Assembly (NCBI GenBank): GCA_035772785.1
Contig: JAOCPU010000042.1
Location: 62,001-126,000 of the forward strand
Length of the DNA stretch: 64,000 nucleotides
Reading direction: 5' to 3'
Source of the DNA: Phlebiopsis flavidoalba
Taxonomy: Eukaryota > Basidiomycota > Agaricomycetes > Polyporales > Phanerochaetaceae
Positions 12,061 to 20,826 of the stretch are shown piece after piece. Under the pieces are notes generated by a model. It searched no databases and had not been told where the DNA came from. It saw only the letters and a list, made by a program, of their open reading frames with translations. Numbering within the stretch: position 1 is the first letter of the stretch; each line of letters starts with the position of its first letter. The position numbers and the translations under genes were made by a program.

Positions 12061-13272
12061 TTTCATGTACGGAAACCTTCTAGATCCGACAGGCATTCAT
12101 CTGCTTGCTGGGACCTGTGTGTTCTGTCCCATGCGATGGGACTCTACCCACTTTGCCCCCCGTGCGCTTCGTGGAGTGCAAGAGATCGACCGTCTGCCCA
12201 GCTTGTCCTATGTCCATATGAGTCTTCACTATGCGGTACACATGGTTGGCCATCATATATGGCTACTGGATTACACTTATGGCTAAGCCTGCTGTACGAA
12301 ATTGCACCCTCCCTTCCCCTCTTCCCCCTCATCCCCATCCAATAATGCCCTGAGTAGTCTCATGGTGGATTCCGAGCTCAGGTAAGCTCGGCGATGGGCG
12401 TTATCCTCAGGCATCCTTCGTAAACGAGACTTCCGACACGTTCTTACGTTTATCACGCTTGATCCCATCGCGGGCCAGAACGCCCATTTAATCCGATAAT
12501 ACATATCCGACTTTGACAATTGTCTTCATACATGTCTGCTGAAACCCCCAAGCTCTTTCCCTTGGTCGGATTGGGCCTGGGCAAGGATGCAACTCGGACC
12601 GCTCCGACAAAACGCCCATGACTTTTCATTCTAGAGAAACGTCTTACGGTGACGGCCACATGACATGGGTACCCTTAGGAAGTCCAAGCAATACTACGGT
12701 ATGGACTTAGTCGTCAAGTACTATGGACTCGACTTCCTCCACGCTTCTGTTTCTTGATGACGACACGACAAGCCAGAGAAGTCACTAGACCCTCCGCGGA
12801 AGCTACATTGAGCAAACGGTTTGGGGTGCCAAAAAGCACCTGATCGCTTTCCAAGACACTTGTCGGTCACGAATGCGCGGCGCAACGGTAGCGCTGTGGA
12901 TGCGTTCGTCTACATGTTTATTCTGTCAGCAATGGGCGCTGCCACTGCTATACATTCTTCACATTTGCGCGCCTTGGAATTCGATGACATCAACCTTCGA
13001 GTAAATGTGGTGACTTGCGTTTTGCTCCTCGGGCAGCCCGTTCCGCGACTTTGGTCGAGAGGTCTCATCAAGATGTTATACCACCGTTCCATACTTTACA
13101 TCGCAACAATGTTTCGATCCGTCTCTCGCTGGAATATATCTTCACTGCCTCTAGATGTAGATTTGTCGCATTGTTCGGCTACTAGTGAAAGTATGTAAGG
13201 AAGCACAATATAAGCAGAGGATTGGAGCAAGCAGGTGGGTGCCGATCTTTACTATTCCCGGAGAAAGGGCTA
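12061..13272. other. Stretch without a recognised gene
   Basis: A plus-strand frame of 125 codons at 12821-13198 has hydrophobic segments but no known motif. Other frames are short and overlapping. No repeat shared with the rest of the window was found. Confidence 0.35.
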
Positions 13273-14700
13273 TTAGAAGAAGTGTAAGTCACTATGGCTG
13301 CCCCAAAAGTCAATACCATATAGTCGAACGTCCCAGTATAGTAACCGTTTGGCCATGAGGCAGCTTACGTTAACCAAGAACAGCATGTCGTGGAGTAGCG
13401 CATTGACGATTCCCTCTTCGCGCTTTCTGAGGCGACAGCCTCCCCCCCCCTGTGTCGGTGCAGTGTCGCAATACTCCTTGTGAATACTACGCCATTGACT
13501 CAGAGCTGCTTCTGCGCTCGGACGATCTTCCGGGTCTATCATCGTCATGGGAGAGGATCAAGTGGATGAAGGAAGTCGAGTCGGATAGTAGTTATGAACA
13601 CCGCCATCAGTGGCGCAACATCCACAACCAACGACAAACGCACATCATGTAGACGTCGGCGTAGGACGTTTTCCCAAAATGAAAACATCCGCCTCTTAAA
13701 TGGATCGTAGGGGACGTCGCTGGATAGTTCTGGCAACTTCCCTATCGGCGCCATTTCGACCGACGATGAGTCTGGACTCCCTTGCGAGGTATGTGCACAG
13801 ACATATCGAAATCAGCTATGTAATACTGAATCGGGTTGGCCAGTGTTAGGTTCTCGAGCAGAAGGGTGCAGGCCTAGAGCCATCGGGAGTGCTGTTGCGC
13901 TTGACGGGATGAAGCCTTCAGGGTACCAATGGGTCCCGCATCCAGGAACAGATTGTTAGCAGCGCAATCTCTGTCGCATCGTTGAGTAAGACCAGCAATA
14001 GTGTGCGTCTTGGGCATGTGGCTTACCGATGCGCTATGTGGTGCTCGTGCATAAATGCTAGACCCTATATGTAAGCAATCATGCCAAGCGCGGAGGGCGT
14101 GCTTAGCACGTTGTAGAGTTCAAGTGTGATATCAAACGCACCTCTATCATCTGATCAACAATTCAACAACTTCCCCCTACACTCTCGAGAGGTGGGATCG
14201 TTCCATTTCCTCAGAGGGGCATCACTATATATGAGAGAATTTGGAATTGGTCATCTTGAAATGAGTCCAGAATGGTCACGCAAATGATTCCGCGGGTCAT
14301 TCCGCAGCTGCGGCTGGGAGAAAAGAACGGCGATTTGTAGCTCCTGACCATCGCTAAATACTTTTCTTGATGTACGCACAGTAGGGCGACCGTCTTCCCG
14401 TCGGGTGCGTGTAGTCGATGAGATGGCCGCGCTACGAATACCGTCAGGAGCGGGGTATCATACGCCGAGACAGAACCACATACGAATGACGGCCAAAAGT
14501 CTTCAGCTGTTGAGGGGAGCTGATCAGGGTCTAACTTCCAAGAGGGTGTCCAGTCTGGATGATATCGAGGTCGTAGAAAGTAGCCTCGCGCCATGAAACA
14601 AAAAAAAATGGAATCTATCTCGCCCAGTGGACCTCATAATTGAGCAATTTTGCCCGAGGTCGCCGATTACTGGCGTTGTTGGCACGTAATAGCTCCTGAA
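13273..14700 (-). CDS. K5: kinase-like protein, DFD variant
   Basis: A full-length family member on the minus strand. Blocks in order from about 14700: YEVHWARDRFHFFL, ARGYFLRPRYHPDWTPSW at 14590 (the best-preserved N-terminal block of the family), LDSFQDDQFQILSYIVMP (linker and hinge), DCAANNLFLD (catalytic loop with D and N) near 13960, IQYYIADFDMSV near 13840, PYDPFK at 13710, IDPEDRPSAEAALSQWRSI at 13540, and an arginine-rich hydrophobic tail to the stop at 13273. In the metal-binding motif the glycine of DFG reads as D (DFD). This is a base substitution, so it is not explained by indels. Several frame breaks are present, one at a run of 9 C (13442-13450). It points toward K6 across the transposon zone. 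Confidence 0.7.
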
Positions 14701-14790
14701 AAGATACCACACTGGCAGTGCCAGACATGTTGGTGTGGCACGTCGCTGCTTGGTATGCTAAACGCCGGAAGATGATGCATGTCCCAAACC

Positions 14791-14900
14791 GGCGTTTAAA
14801 GCCACTTGTCAGGTATCAGCGCTGCTGCTACGCAGCACGCCAGTGCGATTCCCTCTTCTCATGTCCCGTTCCACGCGGCGGGGGTCGCCTTTCCCATATA
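14791..14900 (+). repeat. Repeat family R, copy C (3' fragment)
   Basis: About 110 bp closely matching the 3' ends of copies at 16414-17360 and 20398-20826. Shared landmarks are GTCAGGTATCA.CGCTG, GCTACGCAGCACGCCAGTG and CATGTCCC.TTCCACGCG, in the same orientation. Only the last quarter of the repeat is present. The repeat class is unknown. Confidence 0.75.
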
Positions 14901-15582
14901 CATGTACATTAAACAAACACTGAATCACATACACCTCTCTTGATAAGTAACCCTTAACAATCTGTCCCTCCATCCTTCGAATTCATAACCGCTATTGTAA
15001 AAGCTCTGCACCCTGTATATTAGTGATAACTATGTTTTTGTTATCAAACACCTCGGGGCTGCTAGGGGATTGGCCAGGGAGACATGACGAGGGCCAGGGT
15101 TATGCAGAGTATTGGACGCAGGTTTTTGTCATCCCCCCCCCATGAGCAAGCTCAACGTCAGTTTTGAAGCATTCCACACAGCCAACTGAGCGGAAGAGAG
15201 GTTGTGGACGGCGAAAGGGTAAGGCCCCGATTCTACATCACGGTCTTCATGATATTCATAGCTGGCCGTCAGAAGGGCAATAAAAAGATGCACACAGGAG
15301 ACCTTGTCTCTGGATCTTGGGCAAGGTTCTCGAGAAAAAAATTCTCTTGGTCACTTTAGGACGGATTGTTGTGCTTTAGCCAATTGACAGCGCGAAAGAA
15401 ACACATTCACGAGAGGCTAGGATCGGCACTTGCTTATAGCTGTCCTCTTCAGGGAGACAAGGCCCTGTAACAAAATGGCAAGGCGGTCGCTCAATTCCTC
15501 CATAGGTGGTGGAAGAGTGTGATATAAATGCACAACAGGTTGTGGAGACACAACAGTGTTTGCTGACATCTTACACTGGCCT
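14901..15582. other. Intergenic, nothing recognised
   Basis: There are no coding frames with known motifs. A run of 9 C lies at 15133-15141. The part nearest 15583 could be 3' UTR of the adjacent minus-strand gene. Confidence 0.4.
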
Positions 15583-16190
15583 TTATATTTTAGTAACGCA
15601 CTCAACACATACATTTTTGACAGTATCGAGTGACGAAAAGCTTTTCCACGAACTAGAGCTCATTGAATGTCCCCAATCCACAGTCCATTTGCCAATGCGT
15701 GGTGAGGCAGAGAGCCACGACGTACAGATGCAAGCCCCACAGACTTGAAGATGCAGCTGTCCTTCCTTATTAGAGCAAGCAGAGGGATACCCGAATGGGT
15801 CCGTCAATTTACAGAAAAACTGGGTCGTCGTCAGATGCTCGAGGTTGACGAGTGACGGCAGAACCTGGACACAACAAGAGCTCGACGTCAAACAATAATG
15901 CAGGTACATCTTCAAGGTCGGAATAGAACTGTGGACTATGCAAACGCACTGCACAGTTTTGTTTCTGACTTGGTCAGAAGACATAGTGGAACAGCAATCC
16001 ATGGCACAGCGGGACGCCAACCCAGGGGTGTCAGGGGAGCAGGAGAAGAGGGTGGGTGAGTTTCGGTGCCAGACGAAGGAGGAATATGAGCTGAAGATAT
16101 GTTGTGGCATGGGCGTAGAACGACGGGAGGGCTAAGACACGCGAGAGCTAGCAAAGACAGGAACAGTTGGCGTACATGGAGTGTGCGCAT
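15583..16190 (-). CDS. Candidate secreted cysteine-rich small protein
   Basis: ATG at 16188-16190 begins a clear signal-peptide-like N-terminus (MRTLHVRQLFLSLLALACL): a short basic start, then a leucine-rich core. After one frame break the second frame (16110 to 15583) carries many cysteines: CAMDCC, VQCVCI, SSSCCVQV, FFCKL, VCGACICTSW. The pattern of a leader followed by paired cysteines is typical of small secreted fungal proteins. CAMDCC recalls the start of CFEM-like modules, but the spacing does not fit well enough to assign that domain. It sits between dispersed repeats, a common setting for fungal effector candidates. That role is inference; no function is shown. Confidence 0.45.
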
Positions 16191-16511
16191 CAGGGCGTGG
16201 GGTGCTGGACCAAAGCTAAGAGGGCGTCACGACGGCGAGATTGATGGTGATGTGCTGCATACGAGCAAGAACTTGGAGATCGCTATAAGTAAGATAGGGA
16301 GATAAATCATTGCGCAGCATATTAACGACGGCAGCACCTTGGGGGAACAAGTCCCGGCTGCAGCGAGGGAGACACTAAGTATACCGTGAAGATAAGACAC
16401 TGAGCCAGTAGACGGGAGCGAACCGTGAAGGACCACATACAGGTCGATGTCGCAGACGAGGACACTTGCCAGTTACACGGGAGCGGGGCCACCCCCATAA
16501 AAATGTCCTGC

Positions 16512-16519
16512 ACGAAGGT
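16512..16519 (+). repeat. 8-bp target site duplication, left
   Basis: ACGAAGGT directly precedes the inverted-repeat element and recurs directly after it at 17052-17059. Confidence 0.85.
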
Positions 16520-17051
16520 GGACCCCTGATAATAGGGGGGAACCCATCCCGGCGTCCGTATAAATTTGGCGGCCGCAGGCCCCGCCAGCCGTCGCCTCAT
16601 CCGCATACGGAGGCCAAATTTTGGTCCGGATGCCAACCCGTCCGTCCGTATACGCATGACCGGACAAGGGCGGAGGCCGAGCCCAAGTAGGCCCAAGTCC
16701 CGTAGGGCACCCAGTGTGCGTCGGCGTCCCGAATGCGAGGTTGGGAGAAGTGTTACGGTTCTTCATCCGACTTTGAAGGAATTGGAGTCAATTGGAGCAG
16801 CGCAATGCTTCGAGGGCGTTGATGGGTGTTTTGCGCGAGTAAGCAAATTGGTGATGGGAGTAAGTAAATTAGTGATAGGGGTAAGTAGAGTCGTATTGAC
16901 AAACCCGTCGCCAAAATACGTATACGTACATTGGGGACGCCGTCGAAAGTCCGTACAAATCTGGTCCAAATCGCGTAATTTCCGTCCATATATCTCGCGC
17001 GGGTTCTGGTAAATCTTTGGGATGGGTTCCTCCCCCATTGTCAGGGGTCCT
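16520..17051. mobile_element. MITE-like inverted-repeat element A (532 bp)
   Basis: The left terminus (16520-16550, GGACCCCTGATAATAG then GGGGGAACCCATCCC) is the near-perfect reverse complement of the right terminus (17019-17051). It is flanked by an 8-bp direct repeat, ACGAAGGT. Copy B of the host repeat holds the uninterrupted site at 20523-20530, an independent confirmation of the ends. An 8-bp duplication is the hallmark of hAT-superfamily insertion; the superfamily is inferred, since the termini do not begin with the usual CAGGG. The interior has no transposase. It has an internal tandem repeat at 16838-16888 and several CCGTATA/TATACGG inverted motifs. It belongs to the same family as the element at 34993-35706. 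Confidence 0.88.
16838..16888 (+). repeat. Tandem 22-mer, just over two copies
   Basis: AGTAAGCAAATTGGTGATGG is followed by AGTAAGTAAATTAGTGATAG and a partial third AGTAAG-like unit, inside element A. Confidence 0.8.
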
Positions 17052-17059
17052 ACGAAGGT
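17052..17059 (+). repeat. 8-bp target site duplication, right
   Basis: Second copy of ACGAAGGT, immediately after the right terminus of element A. Confidence 0.85.
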
Positions 17060-17568
17060 GACATGCTGATTATGGTAGCAAGGAAGAAAGAGAGGCGCGA
17101 GGTGATAAGTCGCGTGGGAAAACGGAAGTATACAACTGGTAAAAGAGAGCGCTCAGGAAACGGGAGTCAGGAGAAGTAGGACGCTGAGAGAGGCGTCTAA
17201 CGTGGGAAAGCGGAAGTATACAACTTATTTCGCTGAGCGCCCGCCAACATTGGTTTAAAAGCAACGACTTGTCAGGTATCATCGCTGCTGCTACGCAGCA
17301 CGCCAGTGGCGATTCCCCCCTTTCATGTCCCACTTCCACGCGCCAGGGCGGGTTTCTCATATCAACTAGAACAAGACTTCTACATCAAACCCAGCATCTT
17401 CGCGTATAACCCTACAAACTTGGGTGCACAGGTATACTCGTGAGTCGTCCTATATGCCGAGAAGCTCCGCACACCTAGGCACTGCGAGATACAGTGTACA
17501 GTCTCTCGTGTGTAATTGTTTATATTGTGAGATGTTGTTACTTAGATGAACATCTTTCGCTGATCCTG

Positions 17569-17990
17569 CTAGTCGCCAATGCGGACGACGCTCATGCCGC
17601 GATGTGTGCCGATCATGTATAACAAAGAGTAGGGCAGTTTCAATTCTGAACCTCCCGTCATTGGTATGCCTGTTGCAAGGCTGGAAGGCGCAGGAAATAC
17701 CAGGAAAATGCGCAAAAATGAGCCCGCCCCCGATGGCGGCTGACGGCGAGACAAGCTGTCCGCAAGGGGGCATGCGCCGTCGGTGAGCTCATAGAACTTG
17801 CGCGGCATGTCCTCGATCAACAGCCGGACGTGCCATACTTGTTGCATCGGTCCAAGATAAACTTCTCCAGCTGCGCGCCGGGCAGAGGTGGCACGCCGAG
17901 CATCACGCTCATTGCGAGTGTAATACACCTTCTTCATGAACTCCTCCTTCTTGGTGCGCAGCGTTGCAAGCACGGCGGCAAGGGCCTGTG
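17569..17990 (-). CDS. Hypothetical protein fragment near transposons
   Basis: The minus strand reads LRTKKEEFMKKVYYTRNERD in one frame. In an overlapping frame it reads LPGAQLEKFILDRCNKYGTS, followed by IEDMPRKFYELTDGACP in the first frame again. Joined across indels this looks like one continuous coding stretch of about 100 residues. I recognise no family. It lies between repeat copy A and the Gag element, so it may be a host gene fragment or part of an old transposon. Confidence 0.35.
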
Positions 17991-18388
17991 TAGACAGTGA
18001 GGAGGAGATTCAATGTAGAATGAGGGCGCTGCTCACAGTGAGTAGGCTTTTGGGAGGTCTGGATATTGAGGAGTGGAAAGATTTGGGGTAGATGGCTCGC
18101 GGGGCGAGTGGGCACAACACTGTGTCTGCGGGTCTGTGGGTCAGCAACGCATAAGTAAAAGAAAAAAAATACGCACCTCAAGAGGGTTTACAACCGTGTC
18201 GCATTGGCCGCCATTGCTGATAAGGTTGGAGGAGAGATGCTATTGACAGCTGGCTGCTGGACAACAAACACGGTCGTCAACGGGCATGGGCCGCGTGCTG
18301 GCTTATGGGCTCGAGGGGGTTCGGTTGGTCGCGCCAGTGATGGCGATTGAACCGAGCATGCGCTTGACGCGACACCAGAGAGCCAAAG

Positions 18389-18615
18389 TGATAATAAAAG
18401 TGTATGATGGCGCGGAGGGGGTGGTGATTATCGTCTACGCCTGCGATTGGGGCCCTTGAAGGCCAGCTTATATACACAAGGTTGTACTCGAATATTCTAC
18501 GCGACCATATGCGCGGGCGGGGCCTGCTTACCAATCCCGACGTCATCCCCAATCGAGAACATTCCCGCGCTCGACCCCCGCTCCGCTTCCACATGCGCGG
18601 CTCGATATTCCAACA
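18389..18615 (-). repeat. Left LTR (3' LTR of the element)
   Basis: 227 bp, plus-strand ends TGATAATAAAAG and GATATTCCAACA. It matches the right LTR over its whole length with several small indels; GATTGGGGCCCTTGAAGGCC and CAATCGAGAACATTCCCGCG are identical in both. Confidence 0.9.
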
Positions 18616-18626
18616 CACTCCCCCTC
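18616..18626 (-). promoter_or_regulatory. Polypurine tract for plus-strand priming
   Basis: On the element strand GAGGGGGAGTG lies directly before the TGTTGG start of the 3' LTR, the expected position of the polypurine primer. Confidence 0.6.
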
Positions 18627-18682
18627 GAGCCCGCATATCCTACCTATCTACTACCAGTTACATCGCAAATTCAATAGCAGTA

Positions 18683-19492
18683 TTACCTTTTCTCGGATTC
18701 CTTCTTCACCTCTGGGCATTCATTGCGATAGTGACCCTTCTGCTTGCACTCGAAACATGTGATCTCCTCCCTCGGGGGCTCGCGGCCCGCGGGCGAGCAC
18801 CGCGCGCTATGAGCGCGGAGAGTCCTGAGTCGTTTGCGCGACAAGCGCTCGGCGCTTTTCCTCATTGAGCAGGCGGGCGCGCAACGTACTCGAAGTCAAG
18901 CGAAATTTGACGCTCCCCCGTAGTCGGGCCTAAGGGGGGTCGGTGGTGCCGGTGTGTGCGTCCATGTGAGACTCGATGGCGGTCACCACATTTTCGTAGT
19001 CCTCGGGTAGGCTAGCCAAAAGCACGGTGACTTTCAGCATGTCGGGGATATCAACCTGCACATCAACGAGCGCCTGGTAAAACTCGTTGAATCGGTTCAG
19101 GTGATCCTGCATCGACACCTCTGAACCTTTTCTGAGCATCACGAACTGACGCATCAGAGTCATACCGGTTGGGGCCCAGTCCCGGCATCCCCTCGTGCAC
19201 GTTCTTGAGGGTACGCCACATCTCGGCGGGGTCCGTCGTCTTTCGGGTGTGCGGCAACTGCCCATCTGACACATGCAGAACAAGTTCTGCGGCGGCGAGT
19301 CTCTGGCGCTTATCGAAAGCAGCCTGTGCTCTTGCCCCTGTCAGCGGCCTCGTCTCGCTCCCATTCACAATAGCCCACAGATCCTTGCGGATCAACTGCA
19401 TCTCCATCCGATACTTCCAGGGGGGTAAAGTAGTTGGTCTCGTTCAATAGCTCAAACCGAGCCGAACCACCATTACTACCGCAACCTTCCAT
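18683..19492 (-). CDS. gag: Copia-type Gag (UBN2-like) with CCHC zinc knuckle
   Basis: The start MEGCGSNGGSARFELLNETN is at 19492; after a frame break follow YRMEMQLIRKDLWAIVNG, AAAELVLHVSDGQL, PAEMWRTLKNVHEG, VMLRKGSEVSMQDHLNRFNE, VTVLLASLPEDYENVVTAIE and finally CFECKQKGHYRNECPEVK at about 18710. The F-L-NY..W and DLW.IV openings, the SLP.DY.. block and the C-x2-C-x4-H-x4-C knuckle define Copia/Ty1 Gag. The stop is at 18683-18685. Gag forms virus-like particles and binds the element RNA. At least three frame breaks lie inside; given the window-wide indel level they need not mean a dead gene. Confidence 0.88.
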
Positions 19493-19822
19493 ATCCGGAA
19501 ATAGACACAAGCAAGAACAAATAAATAGCACTGACCACGCACAAACGGCACAACTCTTTGACGTCGTAGAAACGCAACGACGGCTAGAGAGCCAAAATCG
19601 GTGTAGAAACACCACAAGCGCGTAGAGATAGCGCAGTGGAATGCAGTAGAAACCCGAAACGCGTAGAGACGCAAACGATCGGCTAGAAAGCCAGCGGGTT
19701 CGGGGAGGTCGGCGTAGTAGAGACGCCCGGAGAGAGCTGCAATGATAATCGATGCGGGGGGGTCCGCGGTGTAGCACGAGTACAGTCTTGACTACAGATT
19801 TTTAAAAACCACCGCCTCACGC

Positions 19823-19836
19823 GCGGGCTCATAACC
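19823..19836 (-). promoter_or_regulatory. Primer-binding site for half initiator-tRNA-Met
   Basis: On the element strand GGTTATGAGCCCGC follows the CA end of the 5' LTR directly. Its complement, GCGGGCTCATAACC, corresponds to the anticodon stem-loop of fungal initiator tRNA-Met (GGGCTCATAACC with CAT anticodon). Some Copia elements prime from an internally cleaved initiator tRNA, and this site has exactly that form. Confidence 0.82.
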
Positions 19837-20083
19837 TGATAATAAAAGTGGGTGTATGCGCAGGATGAGGGGTGGTGATTATCCGTCTACGCTGTGCGAT
19901 TGGGGCCCTTGAAGGCCAGCTTATATACACAAGCTGTCCTGATACTCGAATATTCTACGATAACGCGACCATATGGCGGGCGGGGGGCCTGCTTACCAAT
20001 CCCGACGTCATCCCCAATCGAGAACATTCCCGCGCCTCAGAAAGCGGGTTCGCCCCCACAATGCGCGGCTCGATATTCCAACA
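19837..20083 (-). repeat. Right LTR (5' LTR of the element)
   Basis: 247 bp, TGTTGGAATATCGAG..TTTTATTATCA on the element strand. It differs from the left LTR mostly by short indels. Confidence 0.9.
19918..19930 (-). promoter_or_regulatory. TATA box in the 5' LTR
   Basis: On the element strand GTGTATATAAGCTGG lies about 155 nt inside the LTR; it is conserved in the other LTR at 18468-18480. Confidence 0.6.
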
Positions 20084-20397
20084 CACAGCCCGCCCCCGAC
20101 GTGTGCCCAAGTTTATATTACTTGTCGGCTGGCTCCAACGCGCACGTATGTCTTGTTTTATGGCGAGTGTGAGACTCTAATACTGCATTGTACGGAGCTA
20201 CGAGCCATTTCTAGGGGGGGGGGAAACAGTAAAAGAGTCGAATCAACAACGTTTTTCGCGCTAGTTGCTGCCCAAGAAGACACTGGGCCTGTGGTACAAA
20301 GAATGATCTGGCCGCCGCCGACGACTCGGCTAGTAAGGACATGTCGGGACTGGGTAAGTGCTGTTTGGTGGCGGGCCAGGGCTGGGCCGGAATGGAA

Positions 20398-20826
20398 GGG
20401 AGCGGACCGTGGAGGACCACACACATAGGCCGAGGTCGCAGACGAGGACCAGTGCCCATGTTACAAAAGGGTACATGAACGGGAGCGAGGCTCCCCTTCC
20501 CCCCCGTTAAAAAACGTCCTGCACGAAGGTAGATGACATGCTGGACCGGAGGAAGAAAGAGAGGCGTGAGGAGATAAGCATACGGCTGAAAAAAGCGGGG
20601 AAGTATACAACTGAAAAAGAAACGTTAGCGCGGCCCAGGAAACTGAAGTCAGGGGAAGTAGTAGACGCTGAGCGAAGGCGTCTAACGTGGGAAAGCGGAA
20701 GTATACAACTTATTTCGCTGAGCGCCCTCCAAATTGGATTTAAAAGCAACTGGTCAGGTATCAGCGCTGACTGCTTCATTGCAGCACGGGGCCGGTGCGA
20801 GTTTCCCTCTCTCATCGGTCGTGATA
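20398..20826 (+). repeat. Repeat family R, copy B (uninterrupted)
   Basis: This copy lacks the 532-bp insert. Shared landmarks with copy A run from GGGAGCGGACCGTGGAGGAC through GTCCTGCACGAAGGT and GGCGTCTAACGTGGGAAAGC to GTCAGGTATCAGCGCTG. It is used here to define the insertion site of element A. Confidence 0.8.
20523..20530 (+). other. Empty insertion site matching element A
   Basis: A single ACGAAGGT continues straight into AGATGACATGCTGG, the sequence found to the right of element A in copy A. Confidence 0.85.

Larger units (their letters stand above)
16414..17360 (+). repeat. Repeat family R, copy A (interrupted by a DNA element)
   Basis: This copy matches copy B (20398-20826) over its whole length once the insert at 16520-17051 is removed. 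Shared landmarks are GGGAGCG.ACCGTG.AGGACC, GTCGCAGACGAGGAC, GTCCTGCACGAAGGT, GAGGCGTCTAACGTGGGAAA and TTATTTCGCTGAGCGCCC. Within the unit GTGGGAAA.CGGAAGTATAC occurs twice. No coding frame spans it. It could be an LTR, a SINE-like unit or a fragment of a larger non-autonomous element. I could not find TG..CA ends or target duplications, so the class is open. Confidence 0.8.
18389..20083 (-). mobile_element. Copia-class LTR retrotransposon, Gag only (1.7 kb)
   Basis: Two direct LTRs (18389-18615 and 19837-20083) enclose 1.2 kb. The element reads on the minus strand: 5' LTR on the right, then the primer-binding site 19823-19836, gag 19492-18683, a short purine tract, and the 3' LTR on the left. 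LTR ends are TGTTGGAATAT..CA, the start typical of Ty1/Copia LTRs. Flanking 5-mers CAAAG (18384-18388) and CACAG (20084-20088) differ by one base and may be the target duplication. Only 67 bp separate the gag stop from the 3' LTR, so protease, integrase, reverse transcriptase and RNase H are entirely absent. The layout is that of a non-autonomous TR-GAG-like element that would need enzymes supplied in trans (inference). Confidence 0.88.

Noticed and set aside
16414..20826. Repeat copies A and B as LTRs of one 4-kb retrotransposon
   Set aside because: No TG..CA ends, primer site or flanking duplication was found, and a third copy lies outside; left open as a possibility only.
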